Source: Pelagibius sp028280305
Lineage (GTDB): Bacteria; Pseudomonadota; Alphaproteobacteria; Kiloniellales; Kiloniellaceae
DNA length: 64,000 bases
Direction: 5' to 3' (one strand)
NCBI RefSeq assembly: GCF_965233615.1
Contig: NZ_OZ247495.1
The notes beneath the pieces were generated by a model that was not told the DNA's origin, searched no databases, and was given only the letters and a program-made list of their open reading frames with translations. A program made the translations under genes and the position numbers. Of the stretch, positions 52,354 through 61,830 are shown piece after piece. Position 1 is the stretch's first letter; every line of letters begins with the position of its first letter.

Positions 52354-53469
52354 TGACGCGGCCTTGACCTTGCGCGGCTCGCTGTATTTCTTCACCGCCC
52401 GTTCGATGTCCTTCAACAGGGCTTTGCCGACATCGCCCCCCTTGCCCCTGATCTTATTGGTGAAGACCAATCGGATGGCATCGATATGCGCTTCGATCAG
52501 CTTCAGGCGGTTCTCGGTGACCTTGGCATCGGTGTCGATGGTCGCCTCGTAGAGCGTTTTGCCGAAAGCGGTGATCAGCGGGTAGTCGAAGATGCCGCCC
52601 TGGCCGCGCAGCTCGTGGGCGATGGCGTTGATATTGAGCACGTGGTGCTTCTTGTCCTCGTCGCCCTTGCAGAGGGCGTTGTAGGAGTTTGTCACGGAGA
52701 CCAGATAGTTGCGCACCCAGGTCGAGTAGTCGCCGACCAGTTCCTGAATGCGTTCCTCTGCCGCCTGGATCACCAGCGGATCAAAGTCGATCTGACCGCG
52801 CATGGCATTGGGGCCGAGCTTGTCACGCAGCTTGTTGGCCGGCCGGAAATAGACCGCCCGCACGTCGTCGCGCAGGTTGCGGATGTTGGAGCGGGCGTGG
52901 ATGACCTGGATTTCAGCGGCCTTGGTGACCCGCCGGTCCGCCTGCAGCGGCGTGTCGTCGTCATAGAGCGTGCGCCAGTCCACCAGGCGGTCCTGACGCC
53001 GGCGATCCGGTCCGAAATACCCGGGCGCCAAAACGAACTGCCGCGGATTCTTGATGACCTCGAGCACCCGGTCGGCGATGGATTTGGCGGAAAACGGCTT
53101 GGCGACGAAGTCGGTCACCCCGGCATCCCGCGCCTGCTCGACAACGTCCTGGTCGGCGGCGCCCGAGACCATCAGAAAGGGCACGAAGCGATCCGGGGCC
53201 TGCTTGCCGGTGCGGATCCAGCGCAGGAACAGAGAGCCGTCGACTTCGCTCATGACAAAATCGGAAAGAATGATGTCGATGGTGCCGATGCCCGCCTTTA
53301 CCGGGTTCTTACGGCTTTCGCGCAAGGCCTCGATGGCCCCTTTCGCACTCGATTGGGTCACAATGTCGCTGATGCCGAGCGCGCGCAGGGTGGTGACGAT
53401 CAAATTCCGCATAAAGGAATTGTCGTCGACCACCATGATGGTGATGTTGTCCCAATTCAGTTTCTGCAT
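52351..53469 (-). CDS. Receiver domain protein with C-terminal HPt-like domain
   Basis: A 372-residue signalling protein. Residues 8-140 are a CheY-like receiver: acidic pair D15-D16, phospho-acceptor D70 (IILSDFVMSEVDG), S102 and K124 (FVAKPFS). A linker with FGPDRRRQDR follows, then a helical domain with INAIAHELRGQGGIFDYPLI, where His285 fits the HPt phospho-histidine motif HxLRG. There is no output DNA-binding domain. It could shuttle phosphate in a multistep relay, or bind the motility or stress machinery. No partner kinase is adjacent. Its upstream region (53470-53661) is AT-rich. Confidence 0.82.
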   Translation of the reverse strand: MQKLNWDNITIMVVDDNSFMRNLIVTTLRALGISDIVTQSSAKGAIEALRESRKNPVKAGIGTIDIILSDFVMSEVDGSLFLRWIRTGKQAPDRFVPFLMVSGAADQDVVEQARDAGVTDFVAKPFSAKSIADRVLEVIKNPRQFVLAPGYFGPDRRRQDRLVDWRTLYDDDTPLQADRRVTKAAEIQVIHARSNIRNLRDDVRAVYFRPANKLRDKLGPNAMRGQIDFDPLVIQAAEERIQELVGDYSTWVRNYLVSVTNSYNALCKGDEDKKHHVLNINAIAHELRGQGGIFDYPLITAFGKTLYEATIDTDAKVTENRLKLIEAHIDAIRLVFTNKIRGKGGDVGKALLKDIERAVKKYSEPRKVKAAS

Positions 53470-53661
53470 TGCTACCCGGCTTCGCAGTCAGTACGCACCA
53501 AGGCTTGCCGCCCAATTTTATCCGGATTGAATCGGATGATTTGATTGCATGCTATAATCTCAATCAAAAGAAAACCTAAACGCAATTTATGAAAAATTAC
53601 CTACAATCCAAGGCTGCTACCGCGCCGGGAAACCGCTGACGATTCCTGTCTATTTGCGGTA

Positions 53662-55242
53662 TCAATGGCGGAAGTGCCGCATGCCCGTAAAAACCATGGC
53701 CAGTCTGGCATCATCGGCGGCCTTGATCACCTCATCGTCGCGCATCGATCCCCCCGGCTGTATGACGGCGGTGGCGCCGGCCTCCACCGCGGCGAGCAGC
53801 CCGTCGGCAAAGGGGAAGAAAGCATCGGAAGCCACAACAGATCCTTCGGTCTTCGGTGTTTTGCCCTCGCCAGCCGCTTCCCTGGCTTTCCAGGCCGCGA
53901 TCCGTGAAGAATCCACCCGGCTCATCTGGCCGGCCCCGATACCGACGGTCGCGCCATCGCGGACGTATACGATTGCATTCGATTTTACATGCTTGGCAAC
54001 ACGGAAGGCAAAGATCATGTCGGCCAGTTCGCGCGCGCTCGGCGAGCGCTTCGTGACCACCTTCAATGCGTCAGCGGCGACCCTTCCGTTATCGCGGCTC
54101 TGGGCCAGAAACCCGCCGGCGAGGGGCGTCATGACGAGGCCCGGCGCGGCGGGATCGGCCATGGCGCCGGTGACCAGGACGCGCAGGTTCTTTTTCGCCG
54201 CCAGCACCGCGCGGGCGCTGTCATCGACCGCCGGGGCGATGACCACCTCGGCAAAAAGCTTCGCAACTTCTTCTGCCGTCTTCGCATCGAGGGGGCGGTT
54301 TACCGCAATGATGCCGCCAAAAGCGGACACCGGGTCGCAGGCCAGCGCCTCGGCATAGGCCGCGGCCAGGCTGTCGCGGCTGCCAACGCCGCAGGGGTTG
54401 GCATGCTTGATGATCGCCACCGCCGGCGCCTCGAACTCACTGACCAGTTCGAAGGCGGCGTTGGTGTCGTTCAGGTTGTTGTAGCTCAGCTCCTTGCCCT
54501 GCAGTTGCTCCGCGGTGGCAACGCCGGGCCGTGCCGGACCCTGCAGATAAACCGCCGCCTCCTGATGCGGGTTCTCGCCGTAGCGCAGGGTCTGCTTCAA
54601 CCGGCCGGCGGCGCTGAGGCGCTTGGGGAAGGTCTCGCCGACTTCACCGGCCAGCCAGCCAGCGATCATGGCGTCATAGGCGGCGGTATGGGCAAAGGCC
54701 ACCATGGCCAGGCGGCGGCGCAGGGCCGCGCCGACAGCGCCCTTGTTGGCGGTCATCTCGGTTTCCACGGCGCCGTAGTCCGCCGGGTCGGTGATGATGG
54801 TGACGAAGTCGTGGTTCTTGGCCGAGGCGCGCACCATGGCCGGGCCGCCGATGTCGATGTTCTCGACGCAGGTGTCGAAGTCGGCGCCGGAGGCGAGCGT
54901 CGCCTCGAAGGGATAGAGGTTGGAGACCACCATATCGATGCCGGCGATGGCGTGTTCTTCCATGGCCGCGACATGGGCCGGCAGGTCGCGGCGCGCCAGA
55001 ATGCCGCCGTGGATCTTCGGATGCAGGGTCTTCACCCGGCCGCCCATGATTTCCGGGAAGCCGGTATGGCTGGCGACCTCGACAACCGGAATGCCGGCCT
55101 CCGCGAGGGTCTGTGCGGAACCGCCGGTCGAGAGAATCTCCACCCCCTGTGAAGAGAGGAAGCGTCCGAAGTCTGCCAGCCCGGTCTTGTCTGAGACCGA
55201 AATGAGGGCGCGTTTCACAGGCATCGGCGTGTCGAGGGGCAT
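53662..55242 (-). CDS. purH: Bifunctional AICAR formyltransferase / IMP cyclohydrolase
   Basis: A 526-residue enzyme for the last two steps of IMP synthesis. The N-terminal cyclohydrolase part begins KRALISVSDKTGLADFGRFL and includes GGRVKTLHPKIHGGIL. The C-terminal formyltransferase part has ELSYNNLNDTNAAFELV, AVAIIKHANPCGVGS, SAFGGIIAVNRPLD and SDAFFPFADGLLAAVEAGATAVIQPGGSMRDDEVI. The length is normal. An ATG six codons downstream (MPVKRALIS) is an alternative start. A 165-base gap separates it from the CapD-like gene. Confidence 0.96.
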   Translation of the reverse strand: MPLDTPMPVKRALISVSDKTGLADFGRFLSSQGVEILSTGGSAQTLAEAGIPVVEVASHTGFPEIMGGRVKTLHPKIHGGILARRDLPAHVAAMEEHAIAGIDMVVSNLYPFEATLASGADFDTCVENIDIGGPAMVRASAKNHDFVTIITDPADYGAVETEMTANKGAVGAALRRRLAMVAFAHTAAYDAMIAGWLAGEVGETFPKRLSAAGRLKQTLRYGENPHQEAAVYLQGPARPGVATAEQLQGKELSYNNLNDTNAAFELVSEFEAPAVAIIKHANPCGVGSRDSLAAAYAEALACDPVSAFGGIIAVNRPLDAKTAEEVAKLFAEVVIAPAVDDSARAVLAAKKNLRVLVTGAMADPAAPGLVMTPLAGGFLAQSRDNGRVAADALKVVTKRSPSARELADMIFAFRVAKHVKSNAIVYVRDGATVGIGAGQMSRVDSSRIAAWKAREAAGEGKTPKTEGSVVASDAFFPFADGLLAAVEAGATAVIQPGGSMRDDEVIKAADDARLAMVFTGMRHFRH

Positions 55243-55407
55243 CGGCGGGAAGCTCCGTTTGGCGGTTTCTAACGAGGTTCTGACATGACGGCGGTCGTGG
55301 TGTCGGTTTCAGGCGGGCATCGCGATGAGCCGGTTAGTAGGCACCGCCGGGCCCCCAGTCAAGATGTCGGGGCGTCAACATGCGCGGGCCTTAAGACGTA
55401 AGGGGCG

Positions 55408-57336
55408 TCAAGATGCGGCGGCGGCCTTTCGCGCGCTGGTCAGGTCACCGCGAAATTCCGGCACCAGCCGCTGCAGGGTCTGCAGAATCTCGTTCCGGTC
55501 GCCCTTGGCCAAGAGGCGGGCGAGGTCATCCAGGTTGCGGGCCAGCAGTTCGGCGTCGGCGGTGCGCGGCGCGGCCTGGCGCAGGCCCGGATGACTGGTC
55601 GGGATCAGCGCTTCGCTGTCGTGGAACAGCTCTTCGTGCAGCTTCTCGCCGGGCCTGAGGCCGGTGAAGGTGATCTCGACATCCTTGTCCGGGCTGAGGC
55701 CGGAGAGGCGGATCATCTGGCGCGCCAGATCCACGATCTTCACCGGTTCGCCCATGTCCAGCACATAGATCCGGCCGGCTTCTTCCGCCGGGCTGCTGGC
55801 GCCCAGGGCCGAGGCCTGCAGCACCAGTTCCACCGCTTCGCGGATGGTCATGAAATAGCGGGTCATCTCCGGGTCGGTGACCGTAAGCGGGCCGCCCGCG
55901 GCCAGTTGGCGCTGGAACAGCGGCACCACCGACCCGGTCGAGCCGAGAACGTTGCCGAAGCGCACCGTGATAAAGCGGGTGCCGCTGCCGCTGGACTGGC
56001 GCAGCAGATCGAGGGCCTGGCAGTAACTCTCCGCCAGGCGTTTCGTCGCGCCCATGACGTTCGGCGGATTGACCGCCTTGTCGGTGGAAACCAGCACCAT
56101 GGCCGCAACGCCCCGGCGGCGGCAGGCCTCGGCCATGTTGCGGGTGCCGAGGACGTTGGTGTGGATGCCTTCCAGGGGATTGTGCTCGACCAGCGGCACA
56201 TGCTTCAGCGCCGCGGCGTGGAACACCAGATCGGGGGCGGCCTCCTCGAGCAGCCGGTCGACCCTTTCGGCATCGCGTACGTCGCCGATCAGCGCCTGAC
56301 GCGGCAGCGCTTCATAGCGTTCCGCCAGTTCCATATCGATGTTGTAGAGATTGAACTCGGAGTTGTCGAAGAGGGTGAGCTTTGCCGGACCGAAGGCCGC
56401 GATCTGCCGCACCAACTCGGCGCCGATCGATCCGCCGGCGCCGGTCACCAGAACCCGCCGGCCGCGGACCAGGGCCTCCATGGCCGGGCGGTCGAGCTTG
56501 GTCTGGGTGCGGCCCAGCAGGTCCTCGATGGCGATGGGGCGGATGTGCAGGCGGTCTTCGACGCCGCCGCTGAAGTCGGTCAGCCGCGGCAGGCGCGCGA
56601 CGGTCGATCCCTGTTCGTCGGCGAGGCGGAGCACCGCCTCGACCTCTTCGCGGGTCAGGGGCTTGGTCAGGATCAGGCGCTGGGGTTTTCGCTCCCGCTT
56701 GGCCAGACGCTGCAGCACCTCCGGCAGATCGCTCAACTCGCCGTACACCCGCACGCCATGAATGTAGCGGCCGATGCGGGTGCCTTTTTCGTCGATCACG
56801 CCGAGGACCTCGAAGGGCCCATCGCGGTCGCGCGCCATTTCGCGGATGAAGGTCTCCGCCGCATCACCGGCGCCGATCAGCAGAACCGGCACGCGGCGAT
56901 GGCGGTCGTTCTCCAGCAGGTGGCGAAAACCCTGGTCCCTGAACACGCGATAGGCCATGCGCGGCGCGCCGAGCAGAAAGATCAGGACGAACCAGGAAAT
57001 AAACAGCCAGGACCGCGGCAGCGCATCCAGGCGCGTAATCATAAAGGTAACCGGCAGGAAAATCGCCAGCGCCAGTGACACCGCCCTGATGATCGCTATC
57101 AGGTCGTTCATCGAGGCATAGCGCCAGACGCCGCGGTAGAGCCCGGTGGTCAGAAAGACCAGGCCGCAGACAGAGGTGAACAACAGCATCGGCTGCCAGA
57201 GGCTGTCGAGGAAGGACGTCCAGGCCGCCTCGCCCATACGCAGGAACAGCGCGATCAGAAAGGCCGCACCGGCCATGAAAAGATCATGGAAGAAGGCGAC
57301 AATCTGTTTTGGGAACTTGGCTGAACCCAGTTTCAT
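55408..57336 (-). CDS. CapD/WbpM-like nucleotide-sugar 4,6-dehydratase, membrane-anchored
   Basis: A 642-residue inner-membrane enzyme. The N-terminal part holds four hydrophobic helices (about 10-125) and a first Rossmann-like region (VPVLLIGAGDAAETFIREM). The catalytic C-terminal half has VLVTGAGGSIGAELVRQIAAFGP, VFHAAALKHVPLVEHNPLEG, the ser-thr-asp-lys catalytic segment VSTDKAVNPPNVMGATKRLAE and GLRPGEKLHEELF. Such proteins convert UDP-GlcNAc to a 4-keto-6-deoxy sugar for O-antigen, capsule or protein glycans. Start MKLGSAKFPKQIV at 57336. It follows the WecA-like gene and forms a glycan pair with it. Confidence 0.92.
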   Translation of the reverse strand: MKLGSAKFPKQIVAFFHDLFMAGAAFLIALFLRMGEAAWTSFLDSLWQPMLLFTSVCGLVFLTTGLYRGVWRYASMNDLIAIIRAVSLALAIFLPVTFMITRLDALPRSWLFISWFVLIFLLGAPRMAYRVFRDQGFRHLLENDRHRRVPVLLIGAGDAAETFIREMARDRDGPFEVLGVIDEKGTRIGRYIHGVRVYGELSDLPEVLQRLAKRERKPQRLILTKPLTREEVEAVLRLADEQGSTVARLPRLTDFSGGVEDRLHIRPIAIEDLLGRTQTKLDRPAMEALVRGRRVLVTGAGGSIGAELVRQIAAFGPAKLTLFDNSEFNLYNIDMELAERYEALPRQALIGDVRDAERVDRLLEEAAPDLVFHAAALKHVPLVEHNPLEGIHTNVLGTRNMAEACRRRGVAAMVLVSTDKAVNPPNVMGATKRLAESYCQALDLLRQSSGSGTRFITVRFGNVLGSTGSVVPLFQRQLAAGGPLTVTDPEMTRYFMTIREAVELVLQASALGASSPAEEAGRIYVLDMGEPVKIVDLARQMIRLSGLSPDKDVEITFTGLRPGEKLHEELFHDSEALIPTSHPGLRQAAPRTADAELLARNLDDLARLLAKGDRNEILQTLQRLVPEFRGDLTSARKAAAAS

Positions 57337-57396
57337 CGATGGTTCCTGTTTCCCCTTGCCGCTGCGGCCCGGGCGGTTTCCGCGCCGCAACGCCTG

Positions 57397-58464
57397 TCAG
57401 GTCGCTCCGTTTTCGCCCCGATTACGGCCGGTCACGGCCGGCGGCCTCTGCTTTGTCAGCATAAACAGAAGAACGGCAACCGCAAGACAGGCAAGCCCCA
57501 GGGCCGCCGGCGCCGGCAATCCGGCCACGGAGGCCAGGGCCAGGGCCACCAGAACCATGTTGCAGGCGAGAATACGCAAGGTCACCGCGGCGTGGCTGAA
57601 GCCGCGCTGCACGGCCTGCTGATAGAAGTGCTCGCGGTGGGCCCGCCAGACCGCTTCGCCGCGCAGGGCCCGGCGGCAGAGCGTCCAGGTTGCATCGGCC
57701 AGATAGTAGAGCGGCAGGATCAGGGCCGCGGCCCAGTACCCGAGCCCGGCCAGCAAAATCAGCAGCCAGCCCAAGAGGTAGCCCAAGGAAACGGAGCCCA
57801 CATCGCCCAGGAAGATCCGCGCCGGCGCCCAGTTCCACCACAGGAAGCCCAAGGCCGCCGCTGCCAGGCTGGCCGGCCAAAAGATGGCGTTGAACGAGGG
57901 GCTGAAGAGGGCGAAGCAGAGCGCCAGTCCACCGGCGACGGTGATGGTCTCCACGGCGGTAATGCCATCGATCCCGTCCATGAAGTTGAACAGGTTGATG
58001 AACCAAAGCCACAAAAGGGCGGCGATCAGGTGATCGACGAGCGGCGGCAGCAGTCCCTGGAAAACCAGGGCGCTGCCTCCCATGCCCCAGAGCCCGAGAG
58101 CCACCGCGGCGGCTTGGACGGCAAGGCGCAGGCTGGCGGGCAGAGAGCGCAAATCGTCAAACCAGGAAACCCCGGCGAGCACCGCCAGTCCGCCGATAAC
58201 CGGCCAGAACCAAGGGACGAAGGCCTCGCCGAAAAGGGCGGCGGCGATCCAGGCGAGCGCGATTACCGATACAACCGCCAAACCGCCGCCGCGCGGCGTC
58301 GCCACCTTGTGACTGCTGCGGTGGTTGGGCTGGTCGAGGACCTGCCAGCGTTTGAGCAGGCGCAGAACGATGCCCGTGGCGGCCCAAGAGGCCAGGGCGA
58401 CGGCGACGAGCGCGACGGCAAAAACCGACCCACCAGTAAGCCCAGCCGGCACGTCAGTTTCCAC
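57397..58464 (-). CDS. WecA/MraY-family polyprenyl-phosphate glycosyl-1-phosphate transferase
   Basis: A 355-residue polytopic membrane enzyme of the PNPT family, which starts glycan chains on undecaprenyl phosphate. Conserved pieces are WQVLDQPNHRSSHKVATPRGGGLAV (aspartate-rich start), NLFNFMDGIDGITAVE (catalytic Asp region), RIFLGDVGSVSLGYLLGW and the HREHFYQQAVQRG loop 5 histidines. About ten helices. With the CapD-like enzyme next door it probably loads a deoxy-amino sugar phosphate onto the lipid carrier. It overlaps the end of the heparinase-like gene by 11 bases. Confidence 0.9.
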   Translation of the reverse strand: METDVPAGLTGGSVFAVALVAVALASWAATGIVLRLLKRWQVLDQPNHRSSHKVATPRGGGLAVVSVIALAWIAAALFGEAFVPWFWPVIGGLAVLAGVSWFDDLRSLPASLRLAVQAAAVALGLWGMGGSALVFQGLLPPLVDHLIAALLWLWFINLFNFMDGIDGITAVETITVAGGLALCFALFSPSFNAIFWPASLAAAALGFLWWNWAPARIFLGDVGSVSLGYLLGWLLILLAGLGYWAAALILPLYYLADATWTLCRRALRGEAVWRAHREHFYQQAVQRGFSHAAVTLRILACNMVLVALALASVAGLPAPAALGLACLAVAVLLFMLTKQRPPAVTGRNRGENGAT

Positions 58465-60259
58465 TGCCGAGGCGCTGCAGCGCCCATTTGACCGTGTAAC
58501 TCTTGTCGTTGCCGCCGCCGGTGGTACCGGACAGCACGATCTGCTGGCTGCGCCGGACCTGTCCGGGTGCGCCCAGGTAGACGCTCGGCTCCAGCCCGAC
58601 GGTGGCTCCGCCGGCCCGCAGCCGCCAGCCGCCGCCCTTGGCCAGACGCAACACCACCGAACGGCCGTCCTGCGCCGCCATGGCCTGAACCAGGGGATGC
58701 AGGTGGAAGCGAATGGCGAAGGGCAGGTCGGGCAGCGCCTGCTCCGCCGCGGTCAGGCAGTCCTCGCCGCGCAGATCCTCGCCGGAAGCGGCGAGATAAA
58801 GCCGCCGCCGGTGGAGCAGGCCGAAGGGTGCGCGGTAGCCGTCGTGTCCGGCCTCCAGCCAGATCGCGCCTTCGTCCTCGTCACGTCGGCAGGTGATGTT
58901 GGTCGGCCGCCGGGAAAAGCCGCCGCTGGCAAAAAGCGCCGCCGAGTTCGTCTCGTCCACCACCAGGGTCGAATGCGCCGCGGTGGTGCGTTGCGCCACC
59001 TGCCAGGTGTTGCTGCCGGTCTGGGCGCCGCAGTTGACGATCATGCGTTCGCGGCCGACCGACATCTCGAAACTCAGGGTACCGGCATGGGCGGCGTGAT
59101 CGTAGCCCGGTGCCGGCGGCTGGCCGCTGTCGACCAGGACCAGGCTGCGGCCCGCCTGAAGACGCTGAAAGCCGGTGTTCGGCGCCGACTGCAACTGAAC
59201 CTTTTTGCCGCCGCAGCGCTGCAGGACCATGTCGATCTGCAGGTCTTCGCCCTCGTTGCTGCCGTTGAACAAGGCGAGCCCGCCGTCGCCGTGCTGCATC
59301 AGGCGCAGCAGCGACACCATGCCCTCGATGCGCAGGGAAAGATCGTCCGGCACCTCGCGGCCCGCCGCCAGCAGCGCCGCGCGCAGGTCGATGCAGTCGC
59401 GCAGCACCGAAAGCAGCAGGGTGGGAGAGCGTTCCCGCTGCCCGCCGTCCGGCAGCAACTGACGGTCCAGCGCCTGCAGCAGAATCTCCAGACCGCGGTC
59501 GAGCCAGGGCGCGGCATCCTGCAGGCAGAGCCCGGCATAGCAGAGGCCCTTGGCGGCGGTGATCAGCTTGGCGCCGCTCAGTCCGGCCGGCAGGGTGGCG
59601 GCCAGATAGCGGGCCTGCTGGCGGCTGCTCGACAGCATGGTCTGGCGGAACGTGACCTCGGCGCTGGCGGCGAAGAACTCGTACTGGCTGAACCAATGGG
59701 CCAGCCGTTCGGCGGTCACCACCGGGTCCCAGGCGACCGCCGACCATCGGCGGTTCTGCGCGATCCAGTCGGCGACCAGGGCGCGGGCCTTGCGCCGCGG
59801 CGCATCGCCCCCGGCGGCGCGCAGGTCGCGCAGCCAGCCGAAGCCGTGCAGGCGTTTCAGCCAAGCCTCCTCCATGCCCAGGGGCTGCCAGAGCGGCGCC
59901 GGTTTGTGCAGGCTGCGGCCGAGAAAATGAAAGCTGTCATCGACGATCGCCGTGCCTCTTTCGGCCTTGCCCGGCCAGGGGTCGGGCGGCACCAGGGCGA
60001 CGCTTGCCGCCGGTGTGCCGCCGTCACGCCAAGGTGCCTCGGGCAGGGAAAAAAGCGGGCGGCGCAAGCGGTAGGCAAGGCGGTTCCAGGCGAGATCCCT
60101 CGGCAGCAGGCGCCAGCGCCGGTAGCTTTCAAGCCAAAGCCCGGCAGCGCCGGGGCTGGAGACGGCGGCTTTTGAGGCGCCATTTTTTTTGGAAGCGCGG
60201 TCGGGGGCGGCGGTCATGCCAGCCTTCGCGTTGCTATCCGCGGGGCTGCCCAAGGCCAT
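58454..60259 (-). CDS. Heparinase II/III family protein
   Basis: A 601-residue protein. An N-terminal alpha-toroid-like region (residues ~30-330, with SFHFLGRSLH) is followed by a beta-sandwich heparinase II/III C-terminal domain. That domain starts around VLVDSGQPPAPGYDHAAHAGTLSFEMSVGRERMIVNCG and runs through the AAHSTLVVDETNSAALF stretch. In many alphaproteobacteria a gene of this family lies between rpe and purH, as here. Its true substrate is uncertain; it may cleave or bind an acidic glycan. Its ATG overlaps the rpe stop (ATGA), so the two are coupled. Confidence 0.88.
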   Translation of the reverse strand: MALGSPADSNAKAGMTAAPDRASKKNGASKAAVSSPGAAGLWLESYRRWRLLPRDLAWNRLAYRLRRPLFSLPEAPWRDGGTPAASVALVPPDPWPGKAERGTAIVDDSFHFLGRSLHKPAPLWQPLGMEEAWLKRLHGFGWLRDLRAAGGDAPRRKARALVADWIAQNRRWSAVAWDPVVTAERLAHWFSQYEFFAASAEVTFRQTMLSSSRQQARYLAATLPAGLSGAKLITAAKGLCYAGLCLQDAAPWLDRGLEILLQALDRQLLPDGGQRERSPTLLLSVLRDCIDLRAALLAAGREVPDDLSLRIEGMVSLLRLMQHGDGGLALFNGSNEGEDLQIDMVLQRCGGKKVQLQSAPNTGFQRLQAGRSLVLVDSGQPPAPGYDHAAHAGTLSFEMSVGRERMIVNCGAQTGSNTWQVAQRTTAAHSTLVVDETNSAALFASGGFSRRPTNITCRRDEDEGAIWLEAGHDGYRAPFGLLHRRRLYLAASGEDLRGEDCLTAAEQALPDLPFAIRFHLHPLVQAMAAQDGRSVVLRLAKGGGWRLRAGGATVGLEPSVYLGAPGQVRRSQQIVLSGTTGGGNDKSYTVKWALQRLGSGN

Positions 60260-60924
60260 CAGCGCTCGCCGCGCAGGCTTCGGATGTTCGGCGCGTAGGC
60301 CTGCGGGCCGCCCTTGAAGACCGCGGTGCCGGCGACCAGCAGGTCGGCGCCGGCGCCGGCGGCTTCCGGTGCCGTCTGCGGGTTGATGCCGCCGTCCACT
60401 TCCAGGTCGATCTGACGCCCGCTGGCGTCGATCATGCGGCGCAGTTCCTTCAGCTTGTCCAGGGTGCCGGGAATGAAGCTCTGGCCGCCGAAGCCGGGGT
60501 TCACGCTCATGCAGAGGATCAGGTCGACATCCCCGATCACCAGGTCGACGACATCCAGCGGCGTTGCCGGGTTCAAGGCGATGCCGGCTTTTTTGCCGAG
60601 GCCCTTGATCATCTGCAGGCTGCGGTGCAGATGCGGTCCGGCTTCCGGATGCACGGTGATGATGTCGGCGCCGGCCTTGGCAAAAGGCTCGATGAAGAGA
60701 TCCGCCGGCGCGATCATCAAATGGACGTCGAAGACCAGATCGGACTGCGGGCGGATTGCCGCCACCATGTCGGGGCCCAGGGTGATGTTGGGCACGAAGT
60801 GGCCGTCCATCACGTCGATGTGGATGTAGTCGGCACCGGCCTCGGTGACGGCGCGCACCTCCTCGCCCATGCGGGCGAAGTCAGCGGCCAGAATGGAGGG
60901 GGCGATGCGAACGTTCTGCTGCAT
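60259..60924 (-). CDS. rpe: Ribulose-phosphate 3-epimerase
   Basis: A 221-residue TIM-barrel enzyme of the pentose phosphate and Calvin pathways. Signature pieces are IAPSILAADFARMGEEVRAV, YIHIDVMDGHFVPNITLGPD (metal His and Asp), DVHLMIAP, VHPEAG, CMSVNPGFGGQSFI and EVDGGINPQTAPEAAGAGADLLVAGTAVFKG. Standard length. Upstream is a 156-base gap to the divergent secretin-like gene. Confidence 0.96.
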   Translation of the reverse strand: MQQNVRIAPSILAADFARMGEEVRAVTEAGADYIHIDVMDGHFVPNITLGPDMVAAIRPQSDLVFDVHLMIAPADLFIEPFAKAGADIITVHPEAGPHLHRSLQMIKGLGKKAGIALNPATPLDVVDLVIGDVDLILCMSVNPGFGGQSFIPGTLDKLKELRRMIDASGRQIDLEVDGGINPQTAPEAAGAGADLLVAGTAVFKGGPQAYAPNIRSLRGER

Positions 60925-61080
60925 GAAAGCGCGGGTCCCGCTGGTTTGGCGTAACGCCCTCTAGGTATCAGCCGGGCCCCGCGCCCGCAAGCCGCCCCAT
61001 AAGGGGTAGCGTCCCCCGGCGGGTTGTTCGTTCTGCTATCATCAGAAACCGTTAATATCCTAAGGGGGAGGGATAGGGCC

Positions 61081-61830
61081 ATGATTCAACGAGCGGTTAT
61101 TGCCGCCACCTTGGCGATGCTGATGCTGGCGGCGCTGCCGACCGGTGCCTCGGCCACTCTGGAAAACAAGAATGAAAATCGGTCTGAGGATCGCGACGGT
61201 CAGTCGCGCCATGAGAACGGCCGCTTGGGTTATCTGCCGGTCACCCTGGGTGATGACGGGACCCTGCGCATCAAAACGGTGATCCTGGTTCAGACCCGCT
61301 TCATCCACATTGTCCGCACATCCTTCGGGGTGGATTTCAAGAACCTGGACAAGGTCGACGTCGGCGATGTGCCACTGCTCGGCAGCCTCTTCGGTGACCG
61401 GCTCGATGCGTCGGACTTCAATGCGGAGAACGAGGTCGGGGCGGCCTATCTCGCCGGGGCAGACAGCCTGTTCGCCGTGATCGATGACAGCATTGATGTC
61501 AGCGATGCCGAACTTGCCGTCGTCAACGGCCCGGGCGTCTACCAGCTTGTGATGGAACCCAAGATCATCGACGTCGTGTCAGACGATCTCGGGGAGCTTG
61601 GCACGCTGCCCTCGGTGGAAAGCCTGCTGGCAGGCACCGCCGGTCCCGAGACCGCCGTTGTCCTGGGCGGCCTGAACCGGGTCGACGAGACGGAGCGGGA
61701 CAAGCTGCCTTTCCTTGGCGACATTCCGGTCCTGGGCCGGCTGTTCAAAGGCACGGTGCATGAAGGCGACAAAAGACAGCTCCGCATCTTCATCACACCC
61801 TCGATCATCGAGGACGATGGCCAGTCCTAA
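61081..61830 (+). CDS. Short secretin-like secreted protein
   Basis: A 249-residue exported protein with an N-terminal signal peptide (MIQRAVIAATLAMLMLAALPTGASA), which places the start at 61081. The C-terminus carries the hallmark of the secretin domain: TAVVLGGLNRVDETERDKLPFLGDIPVLGRLFKG (209-222) and LRIFITPSII (234-243). A second VPLLGSLF-like motif occurs at 97-104. It lacks N-domains and most of the beta-barrel of GspD/PulD/PilQ, so it cannot form a conventional secretin pore alone. No other type II, III or IV secretion genes are near. It overlaps the convergent rsmB gene by four bases. Confidence 0.78.
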   Translation: MIQRAVIAATLAMLMLAALPTGASATLENKNENRSEDRDGQSRHENGRLGYLPVTLGDDGTLRIKTVILVQTRFIHIVRTSFGVDFKNLDKVDVGDVPLLGSLFGDRLDASDFNAENEVGAAYLAGADSLFAVIDDSIDVSDAELAVVNGPGVYQLVMEPKIIDVVSDDLGELGTLPSVESLLAGTAGPETAVVLGGLNRVDETERDKLPFLGDIPVLGRLFKGTVHEGDKRQLRIFITPSIIEDDGQS

